A stretch of 64,000 nucleotides of DNA from Algoriphagus halophilus (lineage in GTDB: Bacteria; Bacteroidota; Bacteroidia; Cytophagales; Cyclobacteriaceae): positions 744,001 to 808,000 of the forward strand of contig NZ_FSRC01000002.1 in the NCBI RefSeq assembly GCF_900129785.1, read 5' to 3'. Positions 17,552 to 27,180 of the stretch are shown in pieces (within the stretch, counting starts at the first letter, position 1; every line of letters starts with the position of its first letter). The translations under genes were made by a program, and so were the position numbers. Under the pieces are notes generated by a model that had not been told where the DNA came from, ran no database searches, and saw nothing but the letters and a program-made list of their open reading frames with translations.

Positions 17552-19330
17552 TTGCCAAAAACAGATTTTATCACAAAGCTTCTAATCTGGCGACTCAGAC
17601 ACCTGAGTAATCAATCCTTTATTATCATCCTTAGCGGGATCATAGGAATAGTATCTGGTCTTGCGGCTGTCATTTTAAAAAGTGGAGTCCATGCCATCCA
17701 AGAATTCTTAACAGAAGACTTTTACAACGAATACGCCAATTTTCTATATATCCTTTATCCGATGATAGGGATTACAGCTGCGTATATTGTAGGAAAATAC
17801 ATTTTTAAAGATGTGGGGGGACATGGAATCCCGGATGTATTGTTTATTATTTCCAAGAAGCAAAGCCTCATTCCCAGGGTAAAAATGTATAGCCGACTAT
17901 TTACTTCGGCGCTGACGGTAGGTTTTGGAGGTTCCGTGGGTTTGGAAGCACCCATGGTGGTAACCGGGTCTGCCATCGGTTCCAATACAGGCTTGCTGAT
18001 GCATTTAAATGCAAAAAAAAGAACCCTATTGATTGGCTGTGGTGCCGCCGCTGCTATTTCAGCCATCTTCGGAGCGCCCATTGGAGCGGTGATTTTTGCA
18101 ATTGAGGTGATCCTAATGGAAATAAGCACTGCAAGTTTCATCCCTCTACTCATTGCCTCGGTGATGGGTTCGCTTACCTCAATGATACTAATTGGGAAAG
18201 ATTCCATTTTTAACTTCAATTTCACAGAAAACTTCAAGGCTTCCCACATGCCCTATTACCTGTTATTAGGTATTATTTGTGGATTAGTATCGCTTTATTT
18301 TAACCGTGCAGTAAGAAGAACAGAATTAGCTCTGGAAGGATTGGAAAGCCAAACGATGCGAATGCTATATGGAGGTGCTTTTCTAGGTTTTATGGTGTTT
18401 TTCTTCCCGCCGATATATGGTGAAGGTTATAATACCCTAAACCAATTGATTGAAGGAAAGTCGGCTGAAATCTTGAATAGAAGCCCATTTTTCTCCGTGA
18501 TCGAGAATCCTTATATGATTATCATTTTCTTGGTTTTGATCATTTTATTTAAACCTATTGCTTCCGCTTTAACCATTGGGAGTGGTGGTAGCGGAGGGAT
18601 ATTTGCTCCCTCTCTTTATGTGGGAGGTATCGTAGGTTTTGTCTTTGCCTATTCCAAAAACCTGTTTGGATTCCACATTCCTCTTCCACTGGCATCTTTT
18701 ACTTTGGTAGCTATGTGCGGGGTCATGAGTGGAGTCCAGCATGCACCACTTTCAGCGATATTCCTTATCGCTGAAATTACAGGAGGATACGAACTATTCG
18801 TCCCCTTGATGTTTGTATCTGCAATTTCTTTTATCACCACTACCTATTATCAAAAGGATAGTTTATACTCTCTTCAATTAAAAGACAAAGGTAAATTCCT
18901 ACCTGAATCAAAAGATCAAGAATTATTGGAGTTAATTGATATTACCCATGTAATTGAACGGGACCTTTTGCCGGTTCATCCGGATGCCAAATTAAAGGAC
19001 TTGACCAATTTGGTTAAAATTTCGAAGAGAAATATCTTCCCGGTTGTGGATGAGAAAAAAGCACTTAGAGGCATTGTCACTTTAGATGATATTCGAGATA
19101 TCATGTTTGATCAATCACAACAAGATTCCGTTTTTATACGAGATTTAATGCATAGCCCTCCAGAAATCCTATTGGCTACTGAAAATATGCAAAAAGCCAT
19201 GGAAAAATTTGAAAGCTCAGGAGCCTGGAACCTCCCAGTAATTGAAAATGGGATTTATTTAGGCTTCGTTTCTAAATCCAGAATATTCAATGCATATAGG
19301 AAACGCCTCATTCGTCAGAAGCAAGATTAA
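17552..19330 (+). CDS. CLC-family chloride channel or antiporter with CBS domains
   Basis: A 592-residue membrane protein with the CLC pore region at about residues 20-445 (GSVGLEAPMVVTGSAIGS carries the gating glutamate; TIGSGGSGGIFAPSLYVGG is the second signature), and two cytoplasmic CBS domains at about 460-590 (VSKRNIFPVVDEKKALRG-like and GAWNLPVIENGIYLG). It should move chloride, coupled to protons or passively. The reading frame opens immediately after a TGA, so the start is the TTG at 17552. Transcription is convergent with mtgA across the DnaA-box region. Confidence 0.92.
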   Translation: MPKTDFITKLLIWRLRHLSNQSFIIILSGIIGIVSGLAAVILKSGVHAIQEFLTEDFYNEYANFLYILYPMIGITAAYIVGKYIFKDVGGHGIPDVLFIISKKQSLIPRVKMYSRLFTSALTVGFGGSVGLEAPMVVTGSAIGSNTGLLMHLNAKKRTLLIGCGAAAAISAIFGAPIGAVIFAIEVILMEISTASFIPLLIASVMGSLTSMILIGKDSIFNFNFTENFKASHMPYYLLLGIICGLVSLYFNRAVRRTELALEGLESQTMRMLYGGAFLGFMVFFFPPIYGEGYNTLNQLIEGKSAEILNRSPFFSVIENPYMIIIFLVLIILFKPIASALTIGSGGSGGIFAPSLYVGGIVGFVFAYSKNLFGFHIPLPLASFTLVAMCGVMSGVQHAPLSAIFLIAEITGGYELFVPLMFVSAISFITTTYYQKDSLYSLQLKDKGKFLPESKDQELLELIDITHVIERDLLPVHPDAKLKDLTNLVKISKRNIFPVVDEKKALRGIVTLDDIRDIMFDQSQQDSVFIRDLMHSPPEILLATENMQKAMEKFESSGAWNLPVIENGIYLGFVSKSRIFNAYRKRLIRQKQD

Positions 19331-19775
19331 GCGAGTTTAGAATAAAATTTGGAATTGGAAATTATCCACTTATTTCAAGATTTAAATCTTCCTTTTTTTT
19401 AAGATAGCTACTTTTATCCACAAAATCGGCTTATAATTTTATTATATAATAAGCTGATTATCAGTTACTTATTATAAATACGTGGAAAAGTGTGGATAAA
19501 TAATTGAAATTGTGGATAAAATTTTCTTGCAATTTTCAATCATTAAATAGACGCAATCAAGGCACTTTTTTTAAATCAATCCTCAGAGAATTTTTGAGGT
19601 TACAATTCTATTTTCGATGCTCAAAAAATCAAAGTTTAGAATAATATTCTGAAACATAAATATTAGTCTTCATTTTAAGAAGTGAAGTTAGATATCTTGA
19701 GAGGGTAAATTATTGAACCACAAATTCCTTATTAGTATAAGACAATTTTAACAGATAAAGTGCAAATTAAATTTC
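19331..19775. other. AT-rich gene-free region with clustered DnaA boxes (candidate oriC or DnaA-binding locus)
   Basis: A 445-bp gap between convergent genes with no ORF support. It holds three perfect nine-base DnaA boxes (TTATCCACA): plus strand at 19414-19422, minus strand at 19491-19499 and 19511-19519. Two near matches are at 19362-19370 (TTATCCACT) and 19481-19489 (one or two changes, minus strand). The right-hand sites are 10 and 20 bases apart, so they lie on one helical face. An AT-only stretch at about 19431-19480 could be a DNA-unwinding element. I infer an origin-like or DnaA-titration site; flanking genes point toward it, not away. Confidence 0.6.
19414..19519. repeat. DnaA-box cluster
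   Basis: Perfect TTATCCACA at 19414-19422 (plus) and its complement TGTGGATAA at 19491-19499 and 19511-19519, with a near match CGTGGAAAA at 19481-19489. The sites start at 19481, 19491 and 19511. Confidence 0.85.
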
Positions 19776-20471
19776 TTAGATTCCAAACCCAATCGGAGCT
19801 AAATTATTCATTTGTTTTAATATCCAAGCTTGTCTTCCTATGATATAAGGAGTTGGCTTTTTTGGATTCCAACGAATAGGATTAGGCAATACGGCAGCAA
19901 TCATTGCGGCTTCATTTCTATTCAGTTTTGCTGCAGGTTTGTTATAATAGTTTTGTGCAGCGGCCTCTATCCCATAAATGCCATTCCCCATTTCTATAAC
20001 ATTCAAATAAACTTCAAGGATTCTTTCTTTGGGCCAAATCAACTCTACCAGCACCGTAAAATATGCCTCTAACCCTTTTCTTAGATAACTTCTATCTGGC
20101 CATAAAAACACATTTTTTACAGTCTGTTGGGTAATGGTACTCGCCCCCTTGATATTCTTCCCTTTTTGATTTCCTTCCCAGGCTTTTTTCATGGCCTCAA
20201 AGTCAAAGCCATGATGATCCAAAAATTTCTGATCTTCTGCTGCTACCACAGCCTGTGGAGCATTCTTTGAAATTTCGGCCATAGGAACCCAGTCTTTCGA
20301 CAATTTCACCTTTTTTTCTGAATCGAATGTTTGTTCAAATAGCCGAATCACCATTAATGGTGTCACAGGAACAGGAACAAAACGATATAGAACTGTAAAG
20401 CCAACGGAAAGGATCAGAAACCAGATACCTAGTTTCCAGAGAAATCTCCAAATCTTACGAAATACTTTCAT
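19776..20471 (-). CDS. mtgA: Monofunctional peptidoglycan glycosyltransferase
   Basis: A 231-residue GT51 enzyme that polymerises lipid II into glycan strands at the inner membrane. The N-terminal helix (about residues 13-32) anchors it. The catalytic Glu is E79 in AAEDQKFLDHHGFD, and the second signature is GASTITQQTVKNVFLW, then RILEVYLNVIEMGNGIYGIE. There is no transpeptidase domain, so it is the monofunctional form. It lies 4 bases downstream of the methyltransferase, so the two are likely cotranscribed. Confidence 0.93.
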   Translation of the reverse strand: MKVFRKIWRFLWKLGIWFLILSVGFTVLYRFVPVPVTPLMVIRLFEQTFDSEKKVKLSKDWVPMAEISKNAPQAVVAAEDQKFLDHHGFDFEAMKKAWEGNQKGKNIKGASTITQQTVKNVFLWPDRSYLRKGLEAYFTVLVELIWPKERILEVYLNVIEMGNGIYGIEAAAQNYYNKPAAKLNRNEAAMIAAVLPNPIRWNPKKPTPYIIGRQAWILKQMNNLAPIGFGI

Positions 20472-20475
20472 TTAA

Positions 20476-21270
20476 TTAAACGGTTGCGCTGGCTTGAACA
20501 AAGCGATAATAAAAGACCGCATTTCTATCCTCGAAAATGGTATCCAAATCTTGTTCCATTAATCGGACCTCTTCTTCTTTGATTAACTGAGCCTCCAACA
20601 TAGAAGCTGCTCCACTTTTCATCAAACCTTTCCAATAAGTAGTAATTTGTTTCAGAGTATTTGGATCGTGCTGACTTAAGTGAAATCCTCCTGGGAAGAG
20701 GTTAATATCTATAAAACTTGCCTCCTGAAGTAGATTCCCCAATTTCAACCCAACATCAGGGTCCCCTCCGAGGGATCTTTGAAACTGGTTATATTTTTCA
20801 TAGTAATTTCTTAGTCCTGAAAGCTCTGGGTAGAAATAAAAAGAACTATTATAAACTTCAGTCAGCCAAATTTTGGATCCAGGCAAAAGATGAGATTTTA
20901 AGCTCCTTAATACCTGGATTGGTTCTGGAATATGTTCCAATACCCAACAGATAAATGCCCCATCAAATTTCTCATTCAACTGTAGGTTCCTAGCATCCTG
21001 ACACTCAAAACTAAGTCGATCCTTAAAGGAATCAAGATTGACCTGAGCCTTTTCCAATTGTTTCGATTCAGCATCTACACAAGTGATTCTCATTTCTGGG
21101 AATAGGTCCAGCAAAACTTGGGTTTGAGCACCTACTCCAGAACCGATTTCAAGGATTTGTTTACATCCAATAAAATCAATTCTGGGGTAGATTAAAGAAC
21201 CTAAAACTCCTGCTTGTTCTACCAGTCGTTCTTGTTCCTCGGGTACATATCCATGAATGTATGATGTCAT
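20476..21270 (-). CDS. Class I SAM-dependent methyltransferase
   Basis: A 264-residue cytoplasmic methyltransferase with SAM motif I ILEIGSGVGAQTQVLLD near residues 40-56, the acidic residue of motif II in ITCVDAES, and GAFICWVLEHIPEP as a post-motif. The substrate is unknown. It is the upstream partner of mtgA and lies 38 bp after the DUF3857 pair on the same strand, without a functional link that I can see. Confidence 0.85.
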   Translation of the reverse strand: MTSYIHGYVPEEQERLVEQAGVLGSLIYPRIDFIGCKQILEIGSGVGAQTQVLLDLFPEMRITCVDAESKQLEKAQVNLDSFKDRLSFECQDARNLQLNEKFDGAFICWVLEHIPEPIQVLRSLKSHLLPGSKIWLTEVYNSSFYFYPELSGLRNYYEKYNQFQRSLGGDPDVGLKLGNLLQEASFIDINLFPGGFHLSQHDPNTLKQITTYWKGLMKSGAASMLEAQLIKEEEVRLMEQDLDTIFEDRNAVFYYRFVQASATV

Positions 21271-21308
21271 CCATGCAAATTATTAAGAAAACAGGGGAAT
21301 ATCCCGAA

Positions 21309-23231
21309 TTATGGGGATACTATTTTTTTCAATACTACTGGTTCGTTCAATTTGGAAGCTATAGATTCCATCAAATATTTCAGATCTGGGTACTGGGCAG
21401 CATCAATTAATGGGGTTCTAACCATCAGCTTAGTAGCAATTACCAGAATATTGTTCATCACCTTTGAGCTATAAGAAAATACAACTGGCTGACCTTCAAT
21501 TGTCATTATCTCCTCTTGTGGAAAATCATCAATCTCATAGCCTTCAGGGATTTTAATATTTACATTATTAGTCTCATTGAAGGCATATTCAAAATCAACT
21601 GGAAAAATTCGATATTCTTGGGTAAATGGGTTTTTTGCAAATGCTGAATGCTTTATAGGGTTAAACATGATCATGTCCTGTTCTCCAGCTCCCTCAAGTA
21701 TTACCTTGAATTTTGTAGAAATGTAATTTTTCTCCACCAAAGTATTCTCTACCTCAACGTCCTGAATAGACATGGACTCTCCTCCTTCACCAAATAATTT
21801 TCCCAAGGGTTCCTTCTGCTTTTCCAAGCTGTTAATTGCCTTATTCCAGTCCAAACCTTCATAATAATAATGTCTAATGGTATTGGACATAACCAAATCT
21901 TCGTCCTCCATATTAACCTCACTAAAAAAGACCGTGTTACTAGAATGTTTAAACTCCAAAGGAATCAAAGTACTCTTATCTTTCATCAAATAAAGGCCCA
22001 TTTGCACATGCTTATCCAAGTCCACGTAACCAAAAGGTGCATCAGGGTCAGACAGATCCAAATATTGCGTTTTACCATCCAGTTCTGCTTTCAGTAAAAT
22101 CTCATCGAATTGTGACAAAAATGGAAAAGGTACTATATGGGTTCTGCCATTTCCTTTACTTCCTATAAGCACTGGGTCGCAAGTAATCCCCTGAGATTTT
22201 AGAATGCCCATCAATAACAATACTAGTTCTTGTGGTTTCCCCGTTTTGGATTTTAACAACTGGGGTAAATTTTGATCTACATAGATAAAGTCTACTCCCT
22301 CAGAAGTAAAATTATCCCTCACATAATAGTAGGCTTTTTGGGCCACCTCTAATTGCGTACTACCACTGATATCTGCCTCTAGCAACTCTTTTTCAATGGG
22401 ATTACTTCTATAGTATCCTTTTTCCCTATAAGTGGATATTAATTCGTCACCTAAGATTTCCCAGGTATTTAAAACATCTTCCCATTGAGATCCGGTATTA
22501 TTTGGGGCTTGATATTGGGACAATTGAAATTCTACTCTTTCAATATAATCCCTGTAATTTTTCATAAATGGCTCTTCTTTCAAAGAATATAGATTTCTCA
22601 ATGTCCATTTGAATAATCCATATTCAGAAGACTTTTCAGCATTATGGGTTAAATTGTAGCCTTGACCAATCATTTTGTAATCCAATTGAGGATTCATTTT
22701 TATTTGATAATGGGAAACTAATGTCGGAATAGAGTTTTGGAATGTCCATCCATCTAAAAATGTAAGATTCCGATCAATTTTCTTGTAAGTATATTCCAAA
22801 ATGGATCCTACCTTTACATTTGGAAAACTGATTCTCATCTCACGGTAACCTTCCCCTAAATCCACATCATAAATATTGTCCTTTTCTACTTTGATTGTTT
22901 CTTGATTTCCATCTTCAAAATGGGATACTTGGGCTTTTACTCCATTAATGTCCTCAATTTTACTATCTCCCCGAAAATATCTAACTCGAATATCTGCATG
23001 CTCCTTGCCCGCATCTGACAGAATCTTGATTCTAAACAAATAGGTAGTTTCCAACATATTCCCAAAAAACTTGGATTCTCCTTCCTCCCACAATACTACG
23101 GCATTTGCATCGGGTTCATAGCTAACCTCTGATAAACTGATTTCTTCTTCAGAAAATTTACCCATTTTGACACCCTGGGCCCAGGTGAAGGAAACCGCAA
23201 AAAATACGATTACAGATAAAATTATTTTCAT
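21309..23231 (-). CDS. DUF3857 protein with inactive-looking transglutaminase-like domain
   Basis: A 640-residue secreted protein (signal peptide MKIILSVIVFFAVSFTWAQG). It contains a DUF3857 beta domain at about 40-230 and a transglutaminase-like region at about 290-385. The segment where the family has the catalytic Cys reads GKPQELVLLL (331-340), with Pro or Gln in its place, and the catalytic His position reads FDEILL. The enzyme activity is therefore probably lost. The start overlaps the upstream gene by one base, so the two are translationally coupled. Function unknown; envelope location likely. Confidence 0.82.
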   Translation of the reverse strand: MKIILSVIVFFAVSFTWAQGVKMGKFSEEEISLSEVSYEPDANAVVLWEEGESKFFGNMLETTYLFRIKILSDAGKEHADIRVRYFRGDSKIEDINGVKAQVSHFEDGNQETIKVEKDNIYDVDLGEGYREMRISFPNVKVGSILEYTYKKIDRNLTFLDGWTFQNSIPTLVSHYQIKMNPQLDYKMIGQGYNLTHNAEKSSEYGLFKWTLRNLYSLKEEPFMKNYRDYIERVEFQLSQYQAPNNTGSQWEDVLNTWEILGDELISTYREKGYYRSNPIEKELLEADISGSTQLEVAQKAYYYVRDNFTSEGVDFIYVDQNLPQLLKSKTGKPQELVLLLMGILKSQGITCDPVLIGSKGNGRTHIVPFPFLSQFDEILLKAELDGKTQYLDLSDPDAPFGYVDLDKHVQMGLYLMKDKSTLIPLEFKHSSNTVFFSEVNMEDEDLVMSNTIRHYYYEGLDWNKAINSLEKQKEPLGKLFGEGGESMSIQDVEVENTLVEKNYISTKFKVILEGAGEQDMIMFNPIKHSAFAKNPFTQEYRIFPVDFEYAFNETNNVNIKIPEGYEIDDFPQEEIMTIEGQPVVFSYSSKVMNNILVIATKLMVRTPLIDAAQYPDLKYLMESIASKLNEPVVLKKIVSP

Positions 23232-25084
23232 TATTGTTTGGTATTGGTTTCAGGCTTTAAAAAAACATAGGTTTTAGTCGCTTTTGAATTGATTTTCTTG
23301 ATTACCTCTGTTCTCTCCTCCTCATCCATATCCTCCGGTAGTGTTAAATCTATAGATCGCTTTACCTTCAAGTCTGTCCCTTCCTGTGAACTCTCGATGG
23401 AAATCCTAATCCCTTCTTCCTCAAATAAAACAGGCTGGATATTGCTCTCCACTATCAACTCCTGACCTAGTTCTATCTTATAATCATCTGTTTTCAATAA
23501 TCGATTACTTGAAAGCATATCAGGGCTGATCTTTCCCATAAAGGGCTTCAAAATAATTCTTTTAGTAGTACTCTGTATGAATTTTTGAATCGTTCCTTCG
23601 TAGTTTATAATTGCAATAGGAAGGGAATCAACATGCTTCAAATCAAGATGTAGGTCGTTAATAATCAACCCGGAAACAGGTGAGTTTCTATTGAAAAAAT
23701 CTTTTTGTTTCCTATCGTCCAAAGAGTTTTTAACATATATCAAATCCTCGGCATAGTTCCCCTTCATTCTAAATTCGGTTTCTATCCAAGCATCACCACG
23801 TTCATCTAACTTGATAGAAGTAGATGATTGTGACTGGTTCCATAATGTACCACTATAATTAGGAGTTTTGGTAAGATACCCACCTCCCTCTTTAGTCACT
23901 AAAACATGTCGATTTTTTGTAAATGACCCCAAATAACCTGCTGGAAGCAAATTAGAAGTACATTCTAGCCATAAGGGATCAGATTCTGTAGGTACTTGGA
24001 GGATTACATGGTTAAATTGGTTGGAGGGAAAATCCACTTCAATATCCTCTTCTCCATCACCAGCAAAAACCAAGGTGTAATTTGAATCTATACCCGCCTC
24101 AGCAAGCATTGCTTTCATAATATTGGTAAGCCCTTTGCAATCCCCATAAGCGTATTTGGCTACCTCCTCTGAGGATATAGTCTGCCACCCCCCAATTCCA
24201 AGCTGAATACTTACATACCTAAAATTTTCTTGTAAATATGAATATAGGACCTGAACCTTATCATATGGATTATCTAATTCATCTGTCAAATCATGAACTT
24301 TAATCCTGAGTTCTTCAGGAAGTTGATCTCTTCCTTCATTCAGTCTATATAACCAATCTGCCATTCCAGACCAATCATTCATTTCTCCTTTAAAGTCTTC
24401 CACACTGAAATTTACAGGAGCCAATAAAACCCTATGGTCATCCTCTTCATTCATGTCTGGCTCTTGAACTGGTAAGTCAGTTTCTTGCCAGGTAATAGTC
24501 ATGATTCCATTTTCTTCCTTCTCTTCCTTCGTACCAAAAAGATTTTTCTCCAAATACCGTAATCCAATTTCTTTTGGATATACCACAGTTAAAGATGATT
24601 TTTCTATTTTTTGATAATATCTATGGACCGGAATCCAGGTGGGGAGATTAAAGTTTGTAGAGGACTTAGTTTCAGTAATAATATTCACTTCAATTGGAAA
24701 AGTACCGCTTTTTAGCTCATAGAATTTCCGTCTATTGTCATCAAATACCGTGGAGTTTGAGTAAATAGCTACATCGGTCATATCCTTTATTTTAGCCTTC
24801 TGCAAGGTTTTTCCAGACTTTACATCCTTCATTTCCAATTCAAATCGCTCTACCTTATTTTGTTTATCATAAAAAAGTGAGGTGTAGGCATGACTTAATC
24901 CTTCAGTGTTGTAAATGATAAACTGCTTCTCAGATAAATAAGTAACCTCATAATTATCCGATATTATTATCGTCTGTTTTTCTGATAACTTAGAATACAA
25001 TTCTTCAGAATCCACGCTAGAAGCGACAGTCGAAAAAGTGAATAAAAAGTGCAAGGTCAAGAATAAAAAAAGCGATTTGTTCAT
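23231..25084 (-). CDS. DUF3857 transglutaminase-like protein
   Basis: A 617-residue secreted protein (signal peptide ending near residue 23). DUF3857 occupies about 40-235 and a transglutaminase/protease-like domain about 265-385, with C316 in YAYGDCKGL, H359 in QFNHVIL, and a third position WLECTS where the family usually has Asp. The C-terminal part is a beta sandwich (DUF3858-like). It is the active-looking member of the pair and comes first in the operon. The substrate is unknown; papain-like peptide cleavage or crosslinking would be family guesses. Confidence 0.85.
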   Translation of the reverse strand: MNKSLFLFLTLHFLFTFSTVASSVDSEELYSKLSEKQTIIISDNYEVTYLSEKQFIIYNTEGLSHAYTSLFYDKQNKVERFELEMKDVKSGKTLQKAKIKDMTDVAIYSNSTVFDDNRRKFYELKSGTFPIEVNIITETKSSTNFNLPTWIPVHRYYQKIEKSSLTVVYPKEIGLRYLEKNLFGTKEEKEENGIMTITWQETDLPVQEPDMNEEDDHRVLLAPVNFSVEDFKGEMNDWSGMADWLYRLNEGRDQLPEELRIKVHDLTDELDNPYDKVQVLYSYLQENFRYVSIQLGIGGWQTISSEEVAKYAYGDCKGLTNIMKAMLAEAGIDSNYTLVFAGDGEEDIEVDFPSNQFNHVILQVPTESDPLWLECTSNLLPAGYLGSFTKNRHVLVTKEGGGYLTKTPNYSGTLWNQSQSSTSIKLDERGDAWIETEFRMKGNYAEDLIYVKNSLDDRKQKDFFNRNSPVSGLIINDLHLDLKHVDSLPIAIINYEGTIQKFIQSTTKRIILKPFMGKISPDMLSSNRLLKTDDYKIELGQELIVESNIQPVLFEEEGIRISIESSQEGTDLKVKRSIDLTLPEDMDEEERTEVIKKINSKATKTYVFLKPETNTKQ

Positions 25085-25286
25085 TAAAGTTATAGTGGAA
25101 TTAATGGCTTAAATTAGAAAAATTCAATTTATAAACTATAAGATACTTAACTTAAAAATTCTGCAGAAAAAGCCCTTAGTTTTTTACTGCTGAATATCAA
25201 TAGATTATAAAAGGCAAATAATATTACTATTTGTAATTAACCCCAAAAGTTCCCTATTTTGGATTTAGACGAAACAAAAAAACTAA

Positions 25287-25751
25287 ATGAGCGCAATAGA
25301 AATTGGAAGTTTCGAGGATTTTGAAAAATATAGCGGTAAAGAGTTAGGCACATCTGAGTACTTCCAAATAACCCAAGAGCAAATCAATTTATTTGCAGAC
25401 GCAACTTTTGATCACCAATGGATCCACACCGATCCTGAAAAAGCAAAAACCCAAGGAGCATTTGGCAATACCATCGCACATGGTTATTTAACTCTTAGCA
25501 TAGTCCCTCATTTATGGGAACAGATCCTGAAGGTCAATAATCTGAAAATGATGATTAATTATGGAATTGAGAATTTCAGATTTGCTCATCCAGTGCTGGT
25601 CACCGACCAAGTTAGACTAGTCGCCACCCTGAAGTCCGTTGTCAACCTGAGAGGCACTGTGAAGGCAGAAGTGTCTGTAAAATTGGAAATCAAGGATCAG
25701 AAAAAACCAGCTTTTACGGGCGTATTGGTATTTCTATACCACTTCCAATAA
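25287..25751 (+). CDS. MaoC-family (R)-hydratase
   Basis: A 154-residue hot-dog fold hydratase. The signature FADATFDHQWIHTDPEKA holds the catalytic Asp and His pair at about residues 38-48, and AFGNTIAHGYLTLSI the second conserved stretch. It should add water to a trans-2-enoyl-CoA or related thioester. Likely roles are polyhydroxyalkanoate or fatty acid side metabolism; no partner gene is close by. A strong bidirectional terminator follows. Confidence 0.88.
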   Translation: MSAIEIGSFEDFEKYSGKELGTSEYFQITQEQINLFADATFDHQWIHTDPEKAKTQGAFGNTIAHGYLTLSIVPHLWEQILKVNNLKMMINYGIENFRFAHPVLVTDQVRLVATLKSVVNLRGTVKAEVSVKLEIKDQKKPAFTGVLVFLYHFQ

Positions 25752-25779
25752 TCAATTGACATAATCTCATATTAAAAAT

Positions 25780-25805
25780 AAAGCCGGATTTTCCGGCTTT
25801 TTTAT
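25780..25805. terminator. Bidirectional terminator between maoC and the serine hydrolase
   Basis: An 8-bp perfect stem (AAAGCCGG / CCGGCTTT, 25780-25787 and 25793-25800), loop of five, with a T-run at 25801-25803 on the plus strand and an A/T run on the other side that serves the minus strand. Confidence 0.9.
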
Positions 25806-27118
25806 TGTTCTGTTCTCTTAAACAAGATAGTTGCCCCTCCTTGTTTCAGAGTCATTTCGCCTTTCTCTGGATCAAAAATCATCGTAGCCCCTGCTTGGAC
25901 AAATTCAAAAACATGATTTCCTCTGGCTTCTAAAGGAGTATCAGGCTGACCGGTAGGTTTGGCAATCAAGGTATTTCCCTCTTTTACGAAGGTCATTTTA
26001 AGTGGAATCTGGTCTGATGCATATTCCCCTAAATACTGATCTAATTCTTCCTCCGTTAATGTTGCAGTTTGAAAATTTGGAATCTTTACTTCTCTTCCAA
26101 ATTGAGTATCCAAAATGGCTAGGATGATGTTATTGTTATTGTAATTACTGCCATTTGACAAAATACACACCGTAACATCTTCTGAAGGCAAATAACCTAT
26201 CATTGAGGAAAATCCATCAATCCCCCCATTATGGCCATAGGCTACCTTCTCATAATAAGGAAACTGGAACAAACCCCTTCCATACCCTTCTTTTATTTCT
26301 TTCATTAATGCCAGACTCTCCTCGGAAATGAGTTTACCTGAAAAAAGCCCTTCAATAAATTTCCCCAAATCTTCTGCGGTAGAAACAATAGCACCTGCTC
26401 CTAAAGGAATAGACATATCGGTAACCTGCTCCTCTTGCCAACCATCTTCATAGGAATAGGATTCGGCTTCATTAGTTCCTTTTTCCTGACCCACTAGCGT
26501 ATGTTCCAATTGCAATGGCTTGGTAATTCTTTCCTTTACTAATTCTGGATAAGATTTAGAATAAACATCCTCCAAAATAAACGTGAGTAAGACAAAATTA
26601 GAATTACTATACTCTCCTTTAGAGTCAGGTTCAAAATCACTTCCTCCGTCTTTGATAATTTTCACCAGCTGTTCCCGAGTTTGAGGACTTGTGAAATAAG
26701 TATCATATAAATCATCATTGGTGAAATTATGAATGCCACTTCTATGCTGAAGGAGCATGCTGATGGTGATTTGATCTGAATGAGGGATTTCTGGAATATA
26801 TTCAGAAAGCTTTTGATCCAGTTTCATCTTTCCTTCCTCCACGGCCTGGAATACCAGCACTGTTGTAAACATTTTAGTGATGGAGCCCACTCGGAATCGA
26901 GTATCCTTCTCTAATTCCACTTCCTCTGCAACATCTTTAAAACCAAGGGAACGGGCATAAAGCACTTCTCCATTTGCCTTCAAAAGAACATTGCCCATAA
27001 ACTTGTCGTGAGATTCTAAAGAATCGAAATATTGATCCAGTTTATTGAAATCTTGCGCTAGCAGAGTAACACCACTTATTAATAAAAGTAGAAAAGAGTA
27101 AATAAACCGTTGTATCAT
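25802..27118 (-). CDS. Secreted beta-lactamase-fold serine hydrolase
   Basis: A 438-residue hydrolase of the class C beta-lactamase/D-Ala-D-Ala carboxypeptidase type. The start at 27118 (MIQRFIYSFLLLLISGVTLL) gives a clean signal peptide; 16 extra codons upstream do not. Active residues are SITK at 79-82, YSN at 170-172, and HNGG in the late third. A small C-terminal domain covers about 350-438. Substrates of such proteins vary: peptides, esters or beta-lactams. It lies between the TonB-receptor-like gene upstream and a shared terminator. Confidence 0.87.
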   Translation of the reverse strand: MIQRFIYSFLLLLISGVTLLAQDFNKLDQYFDSLESHDKFMGNVLLKANGEVLYARSLGFKDVAEEVELEKDTRFRVGSITKMFTTVLVFQAVEEGKMKLDQKLSEYIPEIPHSDQITISMLLQHRSGIHNFTNDDLYDTYFTSPQTREQLVKIIKDGGSDFEPDSKGEYSNSNFVLLTFILEDVYSKSYPELVKERITKPLQLEHTLVGQEKGTNEAESYSYEDGWQEEQVTDMSIPLGAGAIVSTAEDLGKFIEGLFSGKLISEESLALMKEIKEGYGRGLFQFPYYEKVAYGHNGGIDGFSSMIGYLPSEDVTVCILSNGSNYNNNNIILAILDTQFGREVKIPNFQTATLTEEELDQYLGEYASDQIPLKMTFVKEGNTLIAKPTGQPDTPLEARGNHVFEFVQAGATMIFDPEKGEMTLKQGGATILFKRTEQ

Positions 27119-27180
27119 AACAAATTGTCTTCGGTGAATATAAAAAAAATCCTCCTTGGGATACAAGGAGGATGGAAGGT

